Assembly (NCBI GenBank): GCA_963678675.1
Contig: OY783192.1
Span: 26,410,288 to 26,474,287 of the forward strand
Length of the DNA: 64,000 nt
Origin: Xiphydria camelus
Taxonomy: Eukaryota; Arthropoda; Insecta; Hymenoptera; Xiphydriidae
Direction: 5' to 3'
Shown: piece by piece, positions 19,557 to 30,499 of the stretch
Position numbering within the stretch: position 1 is the first letter of the stretch
Layout of the letters: each line of letters opens with the position of its first letter
Made by a program: the position numbers and the translations under genes
The notes under the pieces: model-generated
Database searches by the model: none
What the model was told of the DNA's origin: nothing
What the model saw: only the letters and a program-made list of their open reading frames with translations

Positions 19557-20448
19557 AGTCTGTATGCACAAGTCAGCGAAATTTGATAGCAAGATTCCTC
19601 GGAGCTGACGTCATCCCAGGAATCGGACGTGCGCAGTAGCGTTAACACGCGTAAGTTGGAATCTATTCTGTCTAGAGCAAGACCGAGCCGGCACACGTGA
19701 CAGTCAGCGAAATTTGATAGCCGGAGACACAACAATTCCGGGGAACGGACGTGCGCAGTAGCGTTGGAATTTGATGCACGTGCAAGCAAGACCGAGCCTG
19801 CACACGCGAGAGTCAGCGAAATTTGATAGCAGGACGTGCGCAGTAGCGTTACCACGTGCAAGTTGGAACCAAAGTGGGGGAGGTCATCGAGATGGCACTG
19901 CGAGCGAAGTGGGGGTCCGCCAGATGGCGTTGCGAGCGATGTTGAGATGGCGCTGCGAGCGATGTGAAGGACCGCCAGATGGCGTTACGAGCGAGGCCGA
20001 GATGGCGGTGCGAGCGAGGTCGGGATGTGGGGGTTCGACCAATGGCAGAGCTCCGTGGGTGGGGGTTCATCCCATAGCGGAGCTCCAATGTGAAGGACCG
20101 CCAGATGGCGTTACGAGCGAGGTCGAGATGGTGCTGCGAGCGAGGTCGGGATGTGGGTGTTCGACCTATGGCGGAGCTCCTTGGGTGGTGGTTCGACCAA
20201 TGGCGGAGCTCCGTGGGTGGGGGTTTGACCAATAGCGGAGCTCTGTTGGGGTAAATGGCTGCCACCGATAGTGGCAACACCTGGCGGGGGTCGGGGAGTA
20301 GGGGCTCGACCAATGGGAGAGCTCCGTTGGGTCACGTGGTGCGCAAATTCAAATTACCCTCCACGGCGCATGCGCACTTCTGCTAAATTCAAATTTCCCG
20401 CCACTTTTGGTCACGTGGGTGACGTAGAACCCGCCTAGCTTATCTACT
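19557..20448 (-). repeat. Maverick right terminal inverted repeat
   Basis: About 890 bp, the inverted partner of 6946-7867. It ends CCGCCTAGCTTATCTACT, the complement of the left terminus, followed by the GTCATG target duplication. Confidence 0.9.
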
Positions 20449-20518
20449 GTCATGCTATAAACTTGGGCATCTGTCAACATAAGCCCATAGAAACATTAGT
20501 CGATTTACGAGGACAGAG

Positions 20519-20757
20519 TGAAAAGTTCGATGCTTTTCTAGTAGATGGTGGTACGATCGCGATGAAAAAAAAACGCCCACATTTGGCGAAAAAAAATTCT
20601 GTTCCACCACGACAATGCACCTGCCCATTCGTCTGCCATTGCAACAGCGAAATTGGTCGATTTGAAGTTCGAATTGCTGCCACATCTACCTTATTCACCG
20701 GATTTGGCTCCCTGCTACTTCTTTCTCTTCCCAGATTTGAAAAAAATACTTATGGTG
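20519..20757 (+). pseudogene. Mariner transposase C-terminal fragment (family A)
   Basis: Frameshifted mariner sequence: KKKRPHLAKK, then a HDNAPAHS-like block in another frame, then LVDLKFELLPHLPYSPDLAP and FLFPDLKK. The last catalytic Asp (SPDLAP) is visible. It begins shortly after the Maverick target duplication and stops abruptly where a second mariner of another family starts. Confidence 0.75.
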
Positions 20758-21480
20758 AGGCCACTATTAGTGAAAAAATGTGTCGTGAGTGGTTTTAACG
20801 CTTTAAGAACGGTCATTTTTACGTCTAAGACCGGCATAGCGGTGGAAAAGAGAAGGTTTTCGAAGATGCAGAATTGGAGGCATTACTTGATGAAGATTCA
20901 TATCAAAGTTAAGAAGAATTGGTACGATCATTGGCAGTGACTCAACAAGCAATTTCAAAACGCCTCAAAGACATGGGAATGATTCAGAAGCAAGGAAATT
21001 TGGTGCCGTACGAGTTGAAACCGAGAGATGTTGAACGGCGTTTGTTTGCTTGTGGACAGTTGATTGAAAAGGAAAGACGGAAGGGATTTCTGCATCGCAT
21101 TGTGACTGGGGACGAAAAATGAATTCATTGCGATAACCTCAAGCGCAGAAAACCTTGGGAATATCCCGGCCATGCTTCCACGTCGACGGCCAAACCGAAT
21201 ATTCACGGTTCCAAAGCCATGCTCTGTATTTGGTGGGACCAGCTCGGCATAGTGTATTATGAGTTATTAAAACTGACTTAAACAATCATAGGCGATCGTT
21301 ATCGAATGCAATTAATGCGTTTGAGCCAAGCATTGAAAGAGAAACGGCCGCAATACAACGAGAGATGGAAATTGGTTCCATTCGTGGATCGTTTCAAAAC
21401 ATGACCAGTTTTTTCAACGCGGGATTCGTACGCTGCCCGAAAGATGGGACAAAGTAGTGGCCAGCAATGAATAATACTTT
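20758..21480 (+). pseudogene. Mariner transposase, second family, internally deleted
   Basis: Starts in an N-terminal EKMCREWF (then a stop) and RFKNGHF. It continues FEDAELEALLDEDSYQ, VTQQAISKRLKDMGMIQKQG and GFLHRIVTGDEK followed by a stop, then [13 protein letters not shown] and RYRMQLMRLSQALKEKRPQ. It then jumps to FFQRGIRTLPERWDKVVAS, so the second and third catalytic Asp region is deleted. It ends near a possible terminus GTGCACCTAAAAG at about 21555. Dead element. Confidence 0.8.
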
Positions 21481-21559
21481 GAATCATAAAATATGTAGGT
21501 ATAACCAGTTTTTTACAATAAGGCCTCGAATTTCGGGAAAAAACGGCGGAAGCAAAGTT

Positions 21560-21887
21560 GTGCACCTAAAAGCCCAGCGGAAGCAGCTTGCAGCTTGACA
21601 AGAGAATCATGTCCGCACAATTTTCGGGAATATTTAATTGAAACTAACCCATGATGCCCTAATAGTTACAATCAGAAGTGGCTACATTATTAAATTCTTT
21701 GTATTCTTTATCCATGAAGAACACAATTGTGTACGGAGCTTTCACAGATTTTTTATCTAATACCCAACAACGTCGAAACATTTATTACAAAAGCTGATGT
21801 TGTTGGACTAGTTTTCAGGTCTTCTAACTTTTCTGTGTATTACACTACAATGAATGGAAGAGTTTCATCCAAATTTGGAAAGAAGAC
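21560..21887. other. Spacer before the tandem repeat
   Basis: AT-rich sequence after the mariner remnant. A diverged start of the tandem array may be included. No gene. Confidence 0.35.
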
Positions 21888-22745
21888 GCCACTAGAGAAT
21901 GGAAAAATGAAAACAAAGCTCTAGTGTGACATTTGTCAATTACCTTTACGGTTTTCTCAGAACAAGGTGCTAAACTACGAAAAAAGAAGAAAAGTCATAA
22001 AATTCACAAATAATATTGGGTACGAGGAAAGAAATGAAATTTTTAAAAAGTCGCCACTAGAGAATTTCGTAATACGAAAAATAACTACTGATTTATTTCA
22101 ATACGATGGCTAGTTTCTTTGATACAACATGCCAAAGTTGAAATTTAGTGAAAAAGTAGTAAAATTGAGAATAATTTAAAATAGCAGAATACCTTTTAAT
22201 CTTCTGATAGAAGTCACCACTAGAGAATTGAAAAATGAACAAAAGCTGTAACGGTATTTTCAAATTCCCCTTGCGGTTTATCCGGAACAAGATGCTAAAC
22301 TACGAGAAAAGTAGAAATCCATAAAATTCGCAAATAACGTAGCATTAGGGGAAAGTTATGAAATTTAAAAGAAAATCACCATTAGAGAATTTCGTAATAC
22401 AAAGAATGACTAGTGACTTATTTCGATCCGATGGCTAGTTTGTTTTGTACAACGTGTTAAAGTAGAAAATTAGTGAAAACAGTATAATTTAAGAATAATT
22501 CGGAATAGCAGAATTTCATCATAATTCTGAAAGAAGTCGTCACTAGAGTATTGAAAAATAAACAAATCCTCTATCAGCATTTTTAAATAACCTTTGTGGT
22601 TTATCCGGAATAAGGTGCTAAACTACGAGAAAAATAGAAAGGTCATAACATCCGCAAGTAACGTTGCATCCAGGGAAAGAAACGGGAGACAGTCGCCACT
22701 ACAGAATTTCGTAATAAACAAAAATTACTACTGGCTTTTTTCGAT
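21888..22745 (+). repeat. Tandem repeat, about 325-bp unit
   Basis: About 2.6 diverged copies. The word CACTAGAGAAT recurs at roughly 21890, 22055, 22218, 22383 and 22541, i.e. a ~163-bp half unit inside a ~325-bp full unit. Each unit carries GGTGCTAAACTACGA and CGATGGCTAG words. No ORF spans it. It is probably a small satellite array. Confidence 0.75.
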
Positions 22746-23208
22746 ACGATGGCTGCAATCTTCAGCCTCGTGAGAAGAAAAGAGTTTTCTAACGAAGGGA
22801 ACTGCGGTAAATAAACTAGTTGAATGTGTCGAAGCTATAATTGAAAGTATTCGCAATGAAACCACCGGATCTTTCGTCACAAAACGTTTGGAAGGAAAAA
22901 GCTATTCTTATCGGTCGCGGCGGAATATCGTGACAAATTTAATGCCGACCATTTCGAAGACATCCGTTAAAGAATTCACAAGACCGGCTGCGAATGTGAG
23001 AAATGTTAGAGCGAAAGCTTTGCGTCCTGAGAAAAATTCTGTGTAATTGAACGTCGAAAAACTCGCATTGAAATCGTTCCTCCTCCGAGTTTGAAAGTTT
23101 CAAACGGAGGAAGGTGTCCCGAAAGTGAAGGACCAGAAGTGATGAGCCCCAATAAAGTAGACGCGGGAGGCACATGGTGCTCGACATATGTATATGTACA
23201 TATGTACA
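22746..23208. other. No gene recognised
   Basis: Sequence between the satellite and the TA-flanked palindrome. It has somewhat higher GC but no family features in any frame. Alternating CATATGTATATGTACATATG-like purine/pyrimidine sequence lies just before the palindrome. Confidence 0.35.
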
Positions 23209-23210
23209 TA

Positions 23211-24550
23211 CAGGGTGGACCAGGTTAAACGTCATTTTTTTTTATATGTGATAGAAAAACAAAAAAAAGTAGACTTTCATAAGAAAATTTTTTTCAAAAA
23301 TGTTTCCTAACAAAGATACAGGGTGTCAGTTTCGAAAAAAAAATTGTTTTCTCATAATAACTTCTAAACTACTTGATCGATTTCCATGAATTTCGCACAC
23401 AGGCTAATGTAGAGCAGCTCTAAGCAATAATAAAATAATTTTAAAAAATTCTCCAGTGGCGTAGATACTAGGGGCCGGACCCCCCTTTCCCCCTCCCAAT
23501 CTTCGGCGCCACTGGATATTTTGCAAAGAAAATTTAATTATTGGATTCCCCGTTTTATTTAGAGAAAAAAATCACCCTTGCAAATTGTTGATTTATGGCT
23601 TCGTTTTTAAGATATTTATTTTAATTTATAGGGTTGCAAGCAGGCCAAAGCTAGGTTGAACTCCATTAATTGTGATATGTGATAGAGCAACAACAAAAAA
23701 TAGATTCTCATAAGAAAATTTTGTTCAAAAATGTTTCCTAACAAAGATATAGGGTGTCAAAATTTCGAAAAAAAATGGTTTTCTCATCATAACTTCTAAA
23801 CTACTTGATCGATTTCCATGAAATTTCGCAAACAGGCTAATGTCGTACAGCTCTAAGTAATGATTAAATAATTTTAAAAATTTCTCCAGTGGCGTAGATA
23901 CTGGGGGCCGGTACCCCTCTTTCCCCCTGCGAAATTTCATGGAAATCAATCCAGTGGCTTAGAAGTTATGATGAGAAAACCATTTTTTTTCGAAACTTTG
24001 ACACCCTATATCTTTGTTAGGAAACATTTTTAAGAAAATTTTCTCATGAGAATCTATTTTTTGTTGTTGCTCTACCACATATCACAATTAATGGAGTTCA
24101 ACCTAGCTTTGGCCTGCTCGCAACCCTATAAATTAAAATAAATATCTCAAAAACGAAGCCATAAATCAAAAATTTGCTAGGGATATTTTTTTCTCTAAAT
24201 TAAACGGGGAATCCAATAATTAAATTTTCTTAGCAAAATATCCAGTGGCGCCGAAGATTGGGAGGGGAAAAGGGGGGTACCGGCCCCTAGTATCTACGCC
24301 ACTGGAGAATTTTTTAAAATTATTTTATTATTGCTTAGAGCTGCTCTACATTAGCCTGTGTGCGAAATTCATGGAAATCGATCAAGTAGTTTAGAAGTTA
24401 TTATGAGAAAACAATTTTTTTTTCGAAACTGACACCCTGTATCTTTGTTAGGAAACATTTTTGAAACAAATTTTCTTATGAAAGTCTACTTTTTTGTTGT
24501 TGTTCTATCACATATCAAAAAAAAAATGACGTTTAACCTGGTCCACCCTG
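23211..24550. mobile_element. 1.34-kb TA-flanked palindromic DNA transposon
   Basis: CAGGGTGGACCAGGTTAAAC at the left pairs with its complement ending CCACCCTG at 24550, with TA on both sides. The arms pair along most of their length, including AGTGGCGTAGATACT blocks, and are themselves internally repeated (two related ~450-bp inverted modules). There is no transposase. The CAGGGTG terminus and TA duplication place it with Tc1/mariner-related elements. Confidence 0.8.
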
Positions 24551-24554
24551 TATA

Positions 24555-26423
24555 CTGGGTGACATTTTTAAAACTTGCCACCCTCAATATCTCAGAAAGT
24601 TTGAAAGATTTGATAAAAAATAAAAAACGGTTTCGGCAATAGTGAGGGCGAACCAAAATGACATAATCTGAGATGCACCCCCTTCAACCCCTTTAGGAGT
24701 AGCCCCCGGAACTTTGTAATCTTAAATAGCAACCCCCATGTGTAATACAGCGTTGGAAAGCTCTTTAAAAATGCTTTACAACACCAAATTTTGGTACCCT
24801 TTGATGAGTAGTTTTCGCGCAAATCGAGAAAGAAACTGCTAGAAGTAAGTTTTGTCAATTTATTTATTAAAGGTCAATTACGTGACAATAAATTTTCGAA
24901 ATGATTTCCATTGTTAGCAAGAAAAAAATAACCTATTTTGAAATTCCTCTCGAACTTTTTCAAGTGTTGTTCTTGAAATTTTGTAACATTCTTGCATAAC
25001 ACAGCTCCACAAAAAAAATCGAAAAAATACTTCCTCTGACCAGACCAGTATATTTTTATGTTTTTGGGGCCGCTGAATCCGATTTCGGTGTCCGTTTGTC
25101 TCCATCATGTCACATTTTTTATAATCTCAAAAAACCATCAATAGGTCATGATTTTCAAAAAGTTAATGGACTTAAACCAAATTGGTTATAGGGGTTTTTT
25201 TTGGGTCGCTGATCACGAATCTGAAATCGGATTTCAAACATTCAAGATGGCGGATCCAATATGGCGGATGAGATTTTTGAAAATCGATGGATTCATGCCG
25301 AATTTGGTGTAAGGGAGTTTTTTGGGTCGCTGATCATGAATCAGAAGTCAGATTTTTAAAATTCAAGATGGCGGATCCAATATGGAGGACGAGATTTTCG
25401 AAAATCGACGGATTCATGCCAAATTTGGTATAGGGGGGTTTCTTCGATCGCTGATGACGAATGTGGAGTTATATTTACAAAACTTCAAAATTTTCGAAAA
25501 TCTCGTCCTCCATATTGGAACCGCCATCTTGAATTTTTAAAATCCGACTTCAGATTCATATTCAGCGACCCAAAAAACCCCCTTATACTAAATTCGGCAT
25601 GAATCCGTCGATTTTCAAAAATCTCGTTCGCCATATTGGATCCGCCATCTTGAATTTTTGAAATCCGATTTCAGATTCATGATCAGTGACCCAAAAAAAC
25701 CCCTATAGCGAATTTGGTTTAAGTCCATTAACTTTTTGAAAATTATGATCTATTGATGGTTTTTTAAGATTAAAAAAAATGTGACGCGATGGAGACAAAC
25801 GGACACCGGATTTGGATTCAGCGACCTCAAAAATATATAGGAATAATAATTTGAATCGATTTGACTATTTTTCCAGGACTTGACCTTGAAATGACCTTGA
25901 ACGTGACGTGATGGAGACAAACGGACACCGGATTCGGACTCAGCGACCCCAAAAACATAAAGATATACTGGTCTGGTCAGAGGAAGCATTTCTTCGATTT
26001 TTTTTGTGGGGAGCTGTGTAATTCTCGGTTTCAGTTGGTTAATGCTTGCTGGTTGTGTTTGAAAAACAACAGATTTCAGATGTCCCCATAAGAAGAAATC
26101 GCAGGGAGTAAGATCAGATAATCTGGGTGACCATTCTACTGGTCCCCTTCTACCAATCCACTGATCTGGTTAATATTATCAATCCAAATTTAGTGTTGTT
26201 GTGAAACATTTTTAAAGCGCTTTCTAACGTTGTATCACACATGGGGGTTGCTGTTTAAGATTACAAAGTTGGGGGCTACTGCTAAGGGGGTTGGAGGGGG
26301 TGTGTCTCCGATTATGTCATTTTGGTTCCCCCTCTCCATTTCCGAAAATGTTTTTTATTTTTTAGAAAATCTCTGTAACTTTCTGAGATATTGGGGGTGG
26401 CAAGTTTAAAAAATGTCACCCTG
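24555..26423 (-). mobile_element. TA-flanked element with transposase remnant
   Basis: The ends are CTGGGTGACATTTTTAAAAC and its complement (CACCCTG at 26423), both next to TA. The minus strand carries decayed Tc1/mariner-like transposase C-terminal pieces: WIGRRGPVEWSPRLSD and LTPCDFFLWGHLKS near 26060-26160, then, after an inserted palindrome, CYKISRTTLEKVREEFQNRL near 24920-25000. The middle is occupied by the nested palindrome 25002-26020. Confidence 0.7.
25002..26020. mobile_element. Nested palindrome with GGCGGATCCAATATGG units
   Basis: The arms start ACAGCTCC, then a poly-A stretch and CTTCCTCTGACCAGACCAGT, and pair with 25955-26020. Inside each arm AAGATGGCGGATCCAATATGG is repeated twice, with GGGTCGCTGATCAYGAATC between. 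It splits the transposase remnant of the surrounding element, so it inserted later. A second diverged copy is at 32345-32960. Confidence 0.7.
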
Positions 26424-26499
26424 TATATGGGGTACGTATACATATATTCCACTTGATAGTAGCTACTTAAAAATGAGTATACCCCAAAAAATGTCAAAA

Positions 26500-27140
26500 A
26501 ATGAAGTTATAAAAGTGTAACAATTCTGCCAAGTCACAAACCAATTCTCCTATAAATCAAAGAGTAAACATATCTTTCTATTTTCATTTTTAACCCTCCG
26601 TTGGTGCGGTAGCTAAATGTAACGTGAGTAGTGCGGTGGGGTTTGTGAAACCCCATTCAATAATTCATATTTAAAGATTAAAAAAAAACGAAAAAGTTAT
26701 TATAAATTACTTTATTAAGTTGGAATAATACAGATTTAAATGTTTTATTCAAAATCTTGCTCGATTAACTTAACTAACTAAAAAAATAACAAACATTTTA
26801 ACGTCTCGCTTCGGCCGTGGGTGCAAAATTACATTTAGTTGGGGTGTACCACACCCCACCGCACCAACGGAGGGTTAAAACTGAGAGCCAAGTAGGTACT
26901 ATCAGTTGTATCTCTTTCCTTTCATATTGGATAAGTAAAAAAAAATTGTGCAGTTTCATCGTGGAACTCCTAGTTGTTCGAAAGATAACTTTGTAAAAAA
27001 TGTTCTTTTTATTTGTCGGATAAGAAAAAAAACAACTAATATGCCTTGACCTTCAATTTCAAAAATAAAAATGAAAAAATTGAGTTACTACACAATTTAC
27101 AGGAAGATTGGTTTTCAATTTGGCAGAATTGTTATAACTA
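26500..27140. repeat. Imperfect inverted repeat interrupted by a piggyBac-type MITE
   Basis: AACAATTCTGCCAA at about 26519 pairs with TTGGCAGAATTGTT at about 27120, with partial pairing inward. The MITE at 26590-26878 sits between the arms. Probably a decayed foldback element. Confidence 0.5.
26590..26878. mobile_element. piggyBac-type MITE
   Basis: TTAA at both ends (26590-26593, 26875-26878), followed by inverted CCCTCCGTTGGTGCGGT. TTAA duplications and a CCC-starting terminal repeat are piggyBac hallmarks. It is 289 bp with no ORF. Confidence 0.8.
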
Positions 27141-27915
27141 TTCCTATAATTGAATATTTAGTCATTTTTTCAAATATAGTATACACTTAATCTCTCTAGA
27201 AGTTATTGTCGAGTCTTACCTCATTATATACAAGTCACATTATTTACCTACGCGTAGGAGTCCGTATCGAGATTCTATATATCCTACAACGAAACGGATC
27301 GAGAGAGAATTGGTATGAATAACGAACAAGAATAACCGGAGGAAACCAATGAGAAAGCTTCGCGAGATGAGCGCGGCTGCGTCTGACCCTTGCCCTTTCG
27401 TTCCGCTGGGGGAGTTATCGACGTTCGCTCTCCGTTAGTGGTTGACGTTCTCGCGTAACGGAAGACGACGGACGGTTGTCGAGATTGCACTGTCCCTACG
27501 TCACTGTCTAACCCAGGCAGCGTACATGATTAGTCAATTGCCAAGCGCGATCACGGGATAGGATCAAGACGTACGATTTCGCTGACAAAAGGCTTTAATT
27601 TTGTTTTGAATCATAAGTTTAGAAATTCCTATCATAAATATACAAATCTTTTGGAAGTTTCTGTCAATTAAAAATACAGAGTGATTCCGAGGATGGTAGT
27701 CATAGAGCGATATGCTATGTAGCGCTTTGTAGACTATAGGTGATAAGACATGATCAGACACAGCCTACACAGCCTCTCGGTGATTAACTGTTATAATGCA
27801 TAAGCAGCGTCCAACTAATATATTTAAAGAGGTCTTTTTTTCAAAACGTTTGCCAGGTACTGCATGCCGTCGCAGCCAATCTTACGATACCTTCTCGGGC
27901 TGATAGCGTACTGTT
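27141..27915. other. No gene recognised; GC-richer patch
   Basis: 27280-27530 is more GC-rich and has a CG-rich short ORF without family features. It could be a host regulatory or untranslated region. 27575-27730 is partly inverted relative to 29113-29190 (GCGCTACATAG.. words), indicating another old foldback. Confidence 0.35.
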
Positions 27916-28137
27916 TAGGGGAACGGTGGGATACTTGATCACGAGGGATACTTGATCAATTTTTAATATATATTATTTAGTGCGCCCTTTTTCTAATATA
28001 CTTACAAAATTATGAACATAATGTGTATTTGGCTACTCATTATACACATAAGTATATTAGAAAAAGGACGCACTAAATAAAATATATTAAGAATTGATCA
28101 AGTATCCCTCGTGATCAAGTATCCCACCGTTCTTCTA
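27916..28137. mobile_element. Foldback MITE, phrase GGGATACTTGATCA
   Basis: The ends are TAGGGGAACGGTGGGATAC (left) and, inward from the right, TAGAAGAACGGTGGGATAC. The phrase GGGATACTTGATCA occurs twice in each arm. The core pairs through TTAGTGCGYCCTTTTTCTAA. It is 222 bp and belongs to the five-member architectural group described in the findings. Confidence 0.75.
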
Positions 28138-28163
28138 TCTATATCTATATATATAAAAATGAA

Positions 28164-28194
<31 letters not shown>

Positions 28195-29112
28195 ATGTCT
28201 CTTATGCCTTCCTAAACCGTTCATCCGATTGCGATGAAATTTTGGGAAATGGTTGGACGCATGCCCGCGATGGTTTCTAAGTTAGTAAATCCTATACAGG
28301 GTGTTCAAAAAGTCCCGGTACGGCCGATTATCTCAACGGGAAAACATTTTAGAGAAAAATGTTTAATACAAAACTTTAAGGATTTTCCCTTGGCTACCCA
28401 GTGGTCGTATTGGATTTGACCTTGACCGTGACCTTTAAGGTAATATCAAATGCCTTCCTAAACCGTTCATCCGATTGCGATGAAACTTTGGGGAATGGTT
28501 GGACGCATGCCCGCGAAGGTTTCTGAGCTAGTAAATCTTATACAGGGTGTTCAAAAAGTACCGGTACTGATAATTATTATGCCTTCCTAAACCGTTCATC
28601 CGATTGCGATGAAAAGTTGGGGAATAGTTGGACGCATGCCCGCGAAGGTTTCTGAGTTAGTAAATCTTATACAGGGTGTTCAAAAAGTACCAGTACGGAT
28701 GATTATTATGCCTTCCTAAACCGTTCATCCGATTGCGATGAAAATTTGGGGAACAGTTGGACGCATATCCGCGAAGGTTTCTGAGTTAGTAAATCTTATA
28801 CAGGGTGTTCGAGAAGTCGAACTATACTTGACCTAAATTTGACCTCCGCTGACAATAAAGGTAACATGAAAAAAATGGTCAAGGACACATTTGAACGTGA
28901 AAAAAAATTAATTTGACCTTGATATAACGGCCTGAAGGCCATGGCCGGCGGCATGGCGGCTTTGAAGGTCATGGTGAAGGTCAAATCCAATATGACCATT
29001 GCGTAGCCCGGGAAAAATACTAAAAGTTTTGTATTAAAAATGTATTTAAACAATGGTGGACGGACAAAATCAATCCACAATCTACCCGTGCGAAGCCGGG
29101 ACGGGCTGCTAG
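28138..29112 (+). mobile_element. Non-autonomous Helitron with internal tandem repeats
   Basis: Starts with TC(TATA)-rich sequence and a GTCTGTCTGTCTG run. It ends in a CCCGTGCGAAGCCGGG-type stem and CTAG at 29109-29112, as expected for a Helitron 3' end. An internal block beginning GCCTTCCTAAACCG is repeated at 28206, 28452, 28581 and 28710 (129-bp spacing for the last copies), each followed by ACAGGGTGTTCAAAAAG. No Rep/helicase. Confidence 0.75.
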
Positions 29113-29643
29113 TAGTTTATAAAACGCTACATAGAATATCATTCTATGGCTATACCATCCTTAGAATCACGCTTTATGTGAATGGGGACAAGAGACAATA
29201 TTCTAACAAGGAAATTGTTTAGTTTCCTCCTTCGATTTTTTTGAGCTTGTGAAACGTTTTAGCCCATCAAAAGATAAGAGGCATATCTCTTCTTATGTGC
29301 CCATAAGTGGTTTTAAGGGGTGATATTCATTCCCGAAGTTCAGTATATCGAAGAATGATTGTGAAATTTCACATTAAAAGACTGTACCAATTGTAACTAA
29401 GCCAATTTAAAGATATTTCTCATATACGTATATTATATTATGAAAATATAATTTGTTGAGTTTCATCGGCACTTTTTTCTAGGGGAAGAACTATTCCTTG
29501 AAAAGCTCATCTCTCTATTATATAAAAAAAAGGTGTGAGTGCCGTTGTTTAATTGGGGAATATGACGTCGTAGTTCGACATAAAGAAGTTTAATTTTTTC
29601 TATAATAAAATATTTATTATTATTATATTAGATTTATAACTTA
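29113..29643. other. Spacer between two inverted Helitrons
   Basis: No gene. AT-rich, with a short part inverted relative to 27575-27730. Confidence 0.4.
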
Positions 29644-30070
29644 CTAGCAGCCCTTCCCGGCTTCGCACGGGTAGATTGTGGATTGATTTTGTCCGTCCAC
29701 CATTGTTTAAATACATTTTTAATACAAAACTTTTAGTATTTTTCCCGGGCTACGCAATGGTCATATTGGATTTGACCTTGACCATGACCGGTTGAACCGG
29801 ATGAACGGTTTAGGAAGGCATAATAATCATCAGTACCGGTACTTTTTGAACACCCTGTATAAGATTTACTAACTCAGAAACCTTCGCGGGCATGTGTCCA
29901 ACCATTCCCCAAAGTTTCATCGCAATCGGATGAACGGTTTAGGAAAGCATTTGATATTACCTTAAAGATCACGGTCAAGGTCAAATCCAATACGACCACT
30001 GGGTAGCCACGGGAAAATCCTTAAAGTTTTGTATTAAACATTTTTCTCTAAAATGTTTTTCCGTTGAGAT
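29644..30070 (-). mobile_element. Truncated Helitron copy on the minus strand
   Basis: Reads on the minus strand as the 3' part of the same Helitron family as 28138-29112. The terminal CTAG is at 29644-29647, then the CCCGTGCGAAGCCGGG stem and one copy of the GCCTTCCTAAACCG unit. The 5' part is missing where the next Helitron starts. Confidence 0.75.
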
Positions 30071-30499
30071 AATCCAGCTTGCGCGAATAGTATGCGCAGT
30101 AGCGCCACACACACACTGACGCAGTCACATGTACACGGCTTACGTCTGACGCTCGATTTCCCATGAAGGTCCAACCGTAGAGCCATAGCATAGATGTTTA
30201 CACATCAACAAGTTTTTTCGATGCATCAAAAACCCACGTGGGCTGTGCGTCACTGCCGTCGCCGACACAATGTTCTCTTATCACCGCGATAAGACTGGGT
30301 GGTGAGGTGACCGCGCCGGTAAACACGACGACGCTCAGCCGCGGTGTTTGTTTATGCGTCGAAGAAACTATTTGGGGGGGGGGGGGGGGGGGTCCACCAA
30401 CACGCAATCTGATGGCGATTTTGATATCTCGCTCCCGAGGATCTGGGGGGGGGGGGGGGGGGTTGGTGGGTGTAGCGAGCAGGGGGCGGAGCCCCCTAG
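30071..30499 (+). mobile_element. Helitron 3' part with GC-rich terminal hairpin
   Basis: Ends GGGGGCGGAGCCCCC then CTAG (30496-30499) followed by T, a Helitron terminus. It contains two G runs of about 17-18 bases (about 30375 and 30446). GC-rich, no ORF of note. The same type of end occurs at 51782. Confidence 0.7.

Larger units (their letters stand above)
6946..20448. mobile_element. Maverick/Polinton (adintovirus-like) element, complete but decayed
   Basis: A 13.5-kb element with long terminal inverted repeats starting AGTAGATAAGCTAGGCGGG and ending in the exact complement. It is flanked by GTCATA (6940-6945) and GTCATG (20449-20454), a 6-bp target duplication with one difference, as expected for Polintons. 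The left-to-right order is: small ORF (+), PolB (+), integrase, fibre-like, acidic unknown and packaging ATPase genes (all -), then PLA2/pX-like, adenain-like protease, minor capsid, small Ser-rich ORF, major capsid and a conserved unknown (all +). This set matches the known Maverick/adintovirus repertoire. Stops or frameshifts in PolB, integrase, fibre-like and major capsid genes, plus a missing protease ATG, mark it as an inactive integrated copy. The GC content of its interior is visibly higher than that of the flanks. Confidence 0.95.

Noticed and set aside
6946..20448. A free adenovirus or other exogenous virus contaminating the assembly
   Set aside because: TIR-bounded, flanked by a target duplication, embedded in host-type repeats and carrying decay typical of an integrated copy.
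28138..28820. CRISPR-like array
   Set aside because: The 129-bp units are direct copies inside a Helitron in a eukaryotic context, without short repeats separated by unique spacers.
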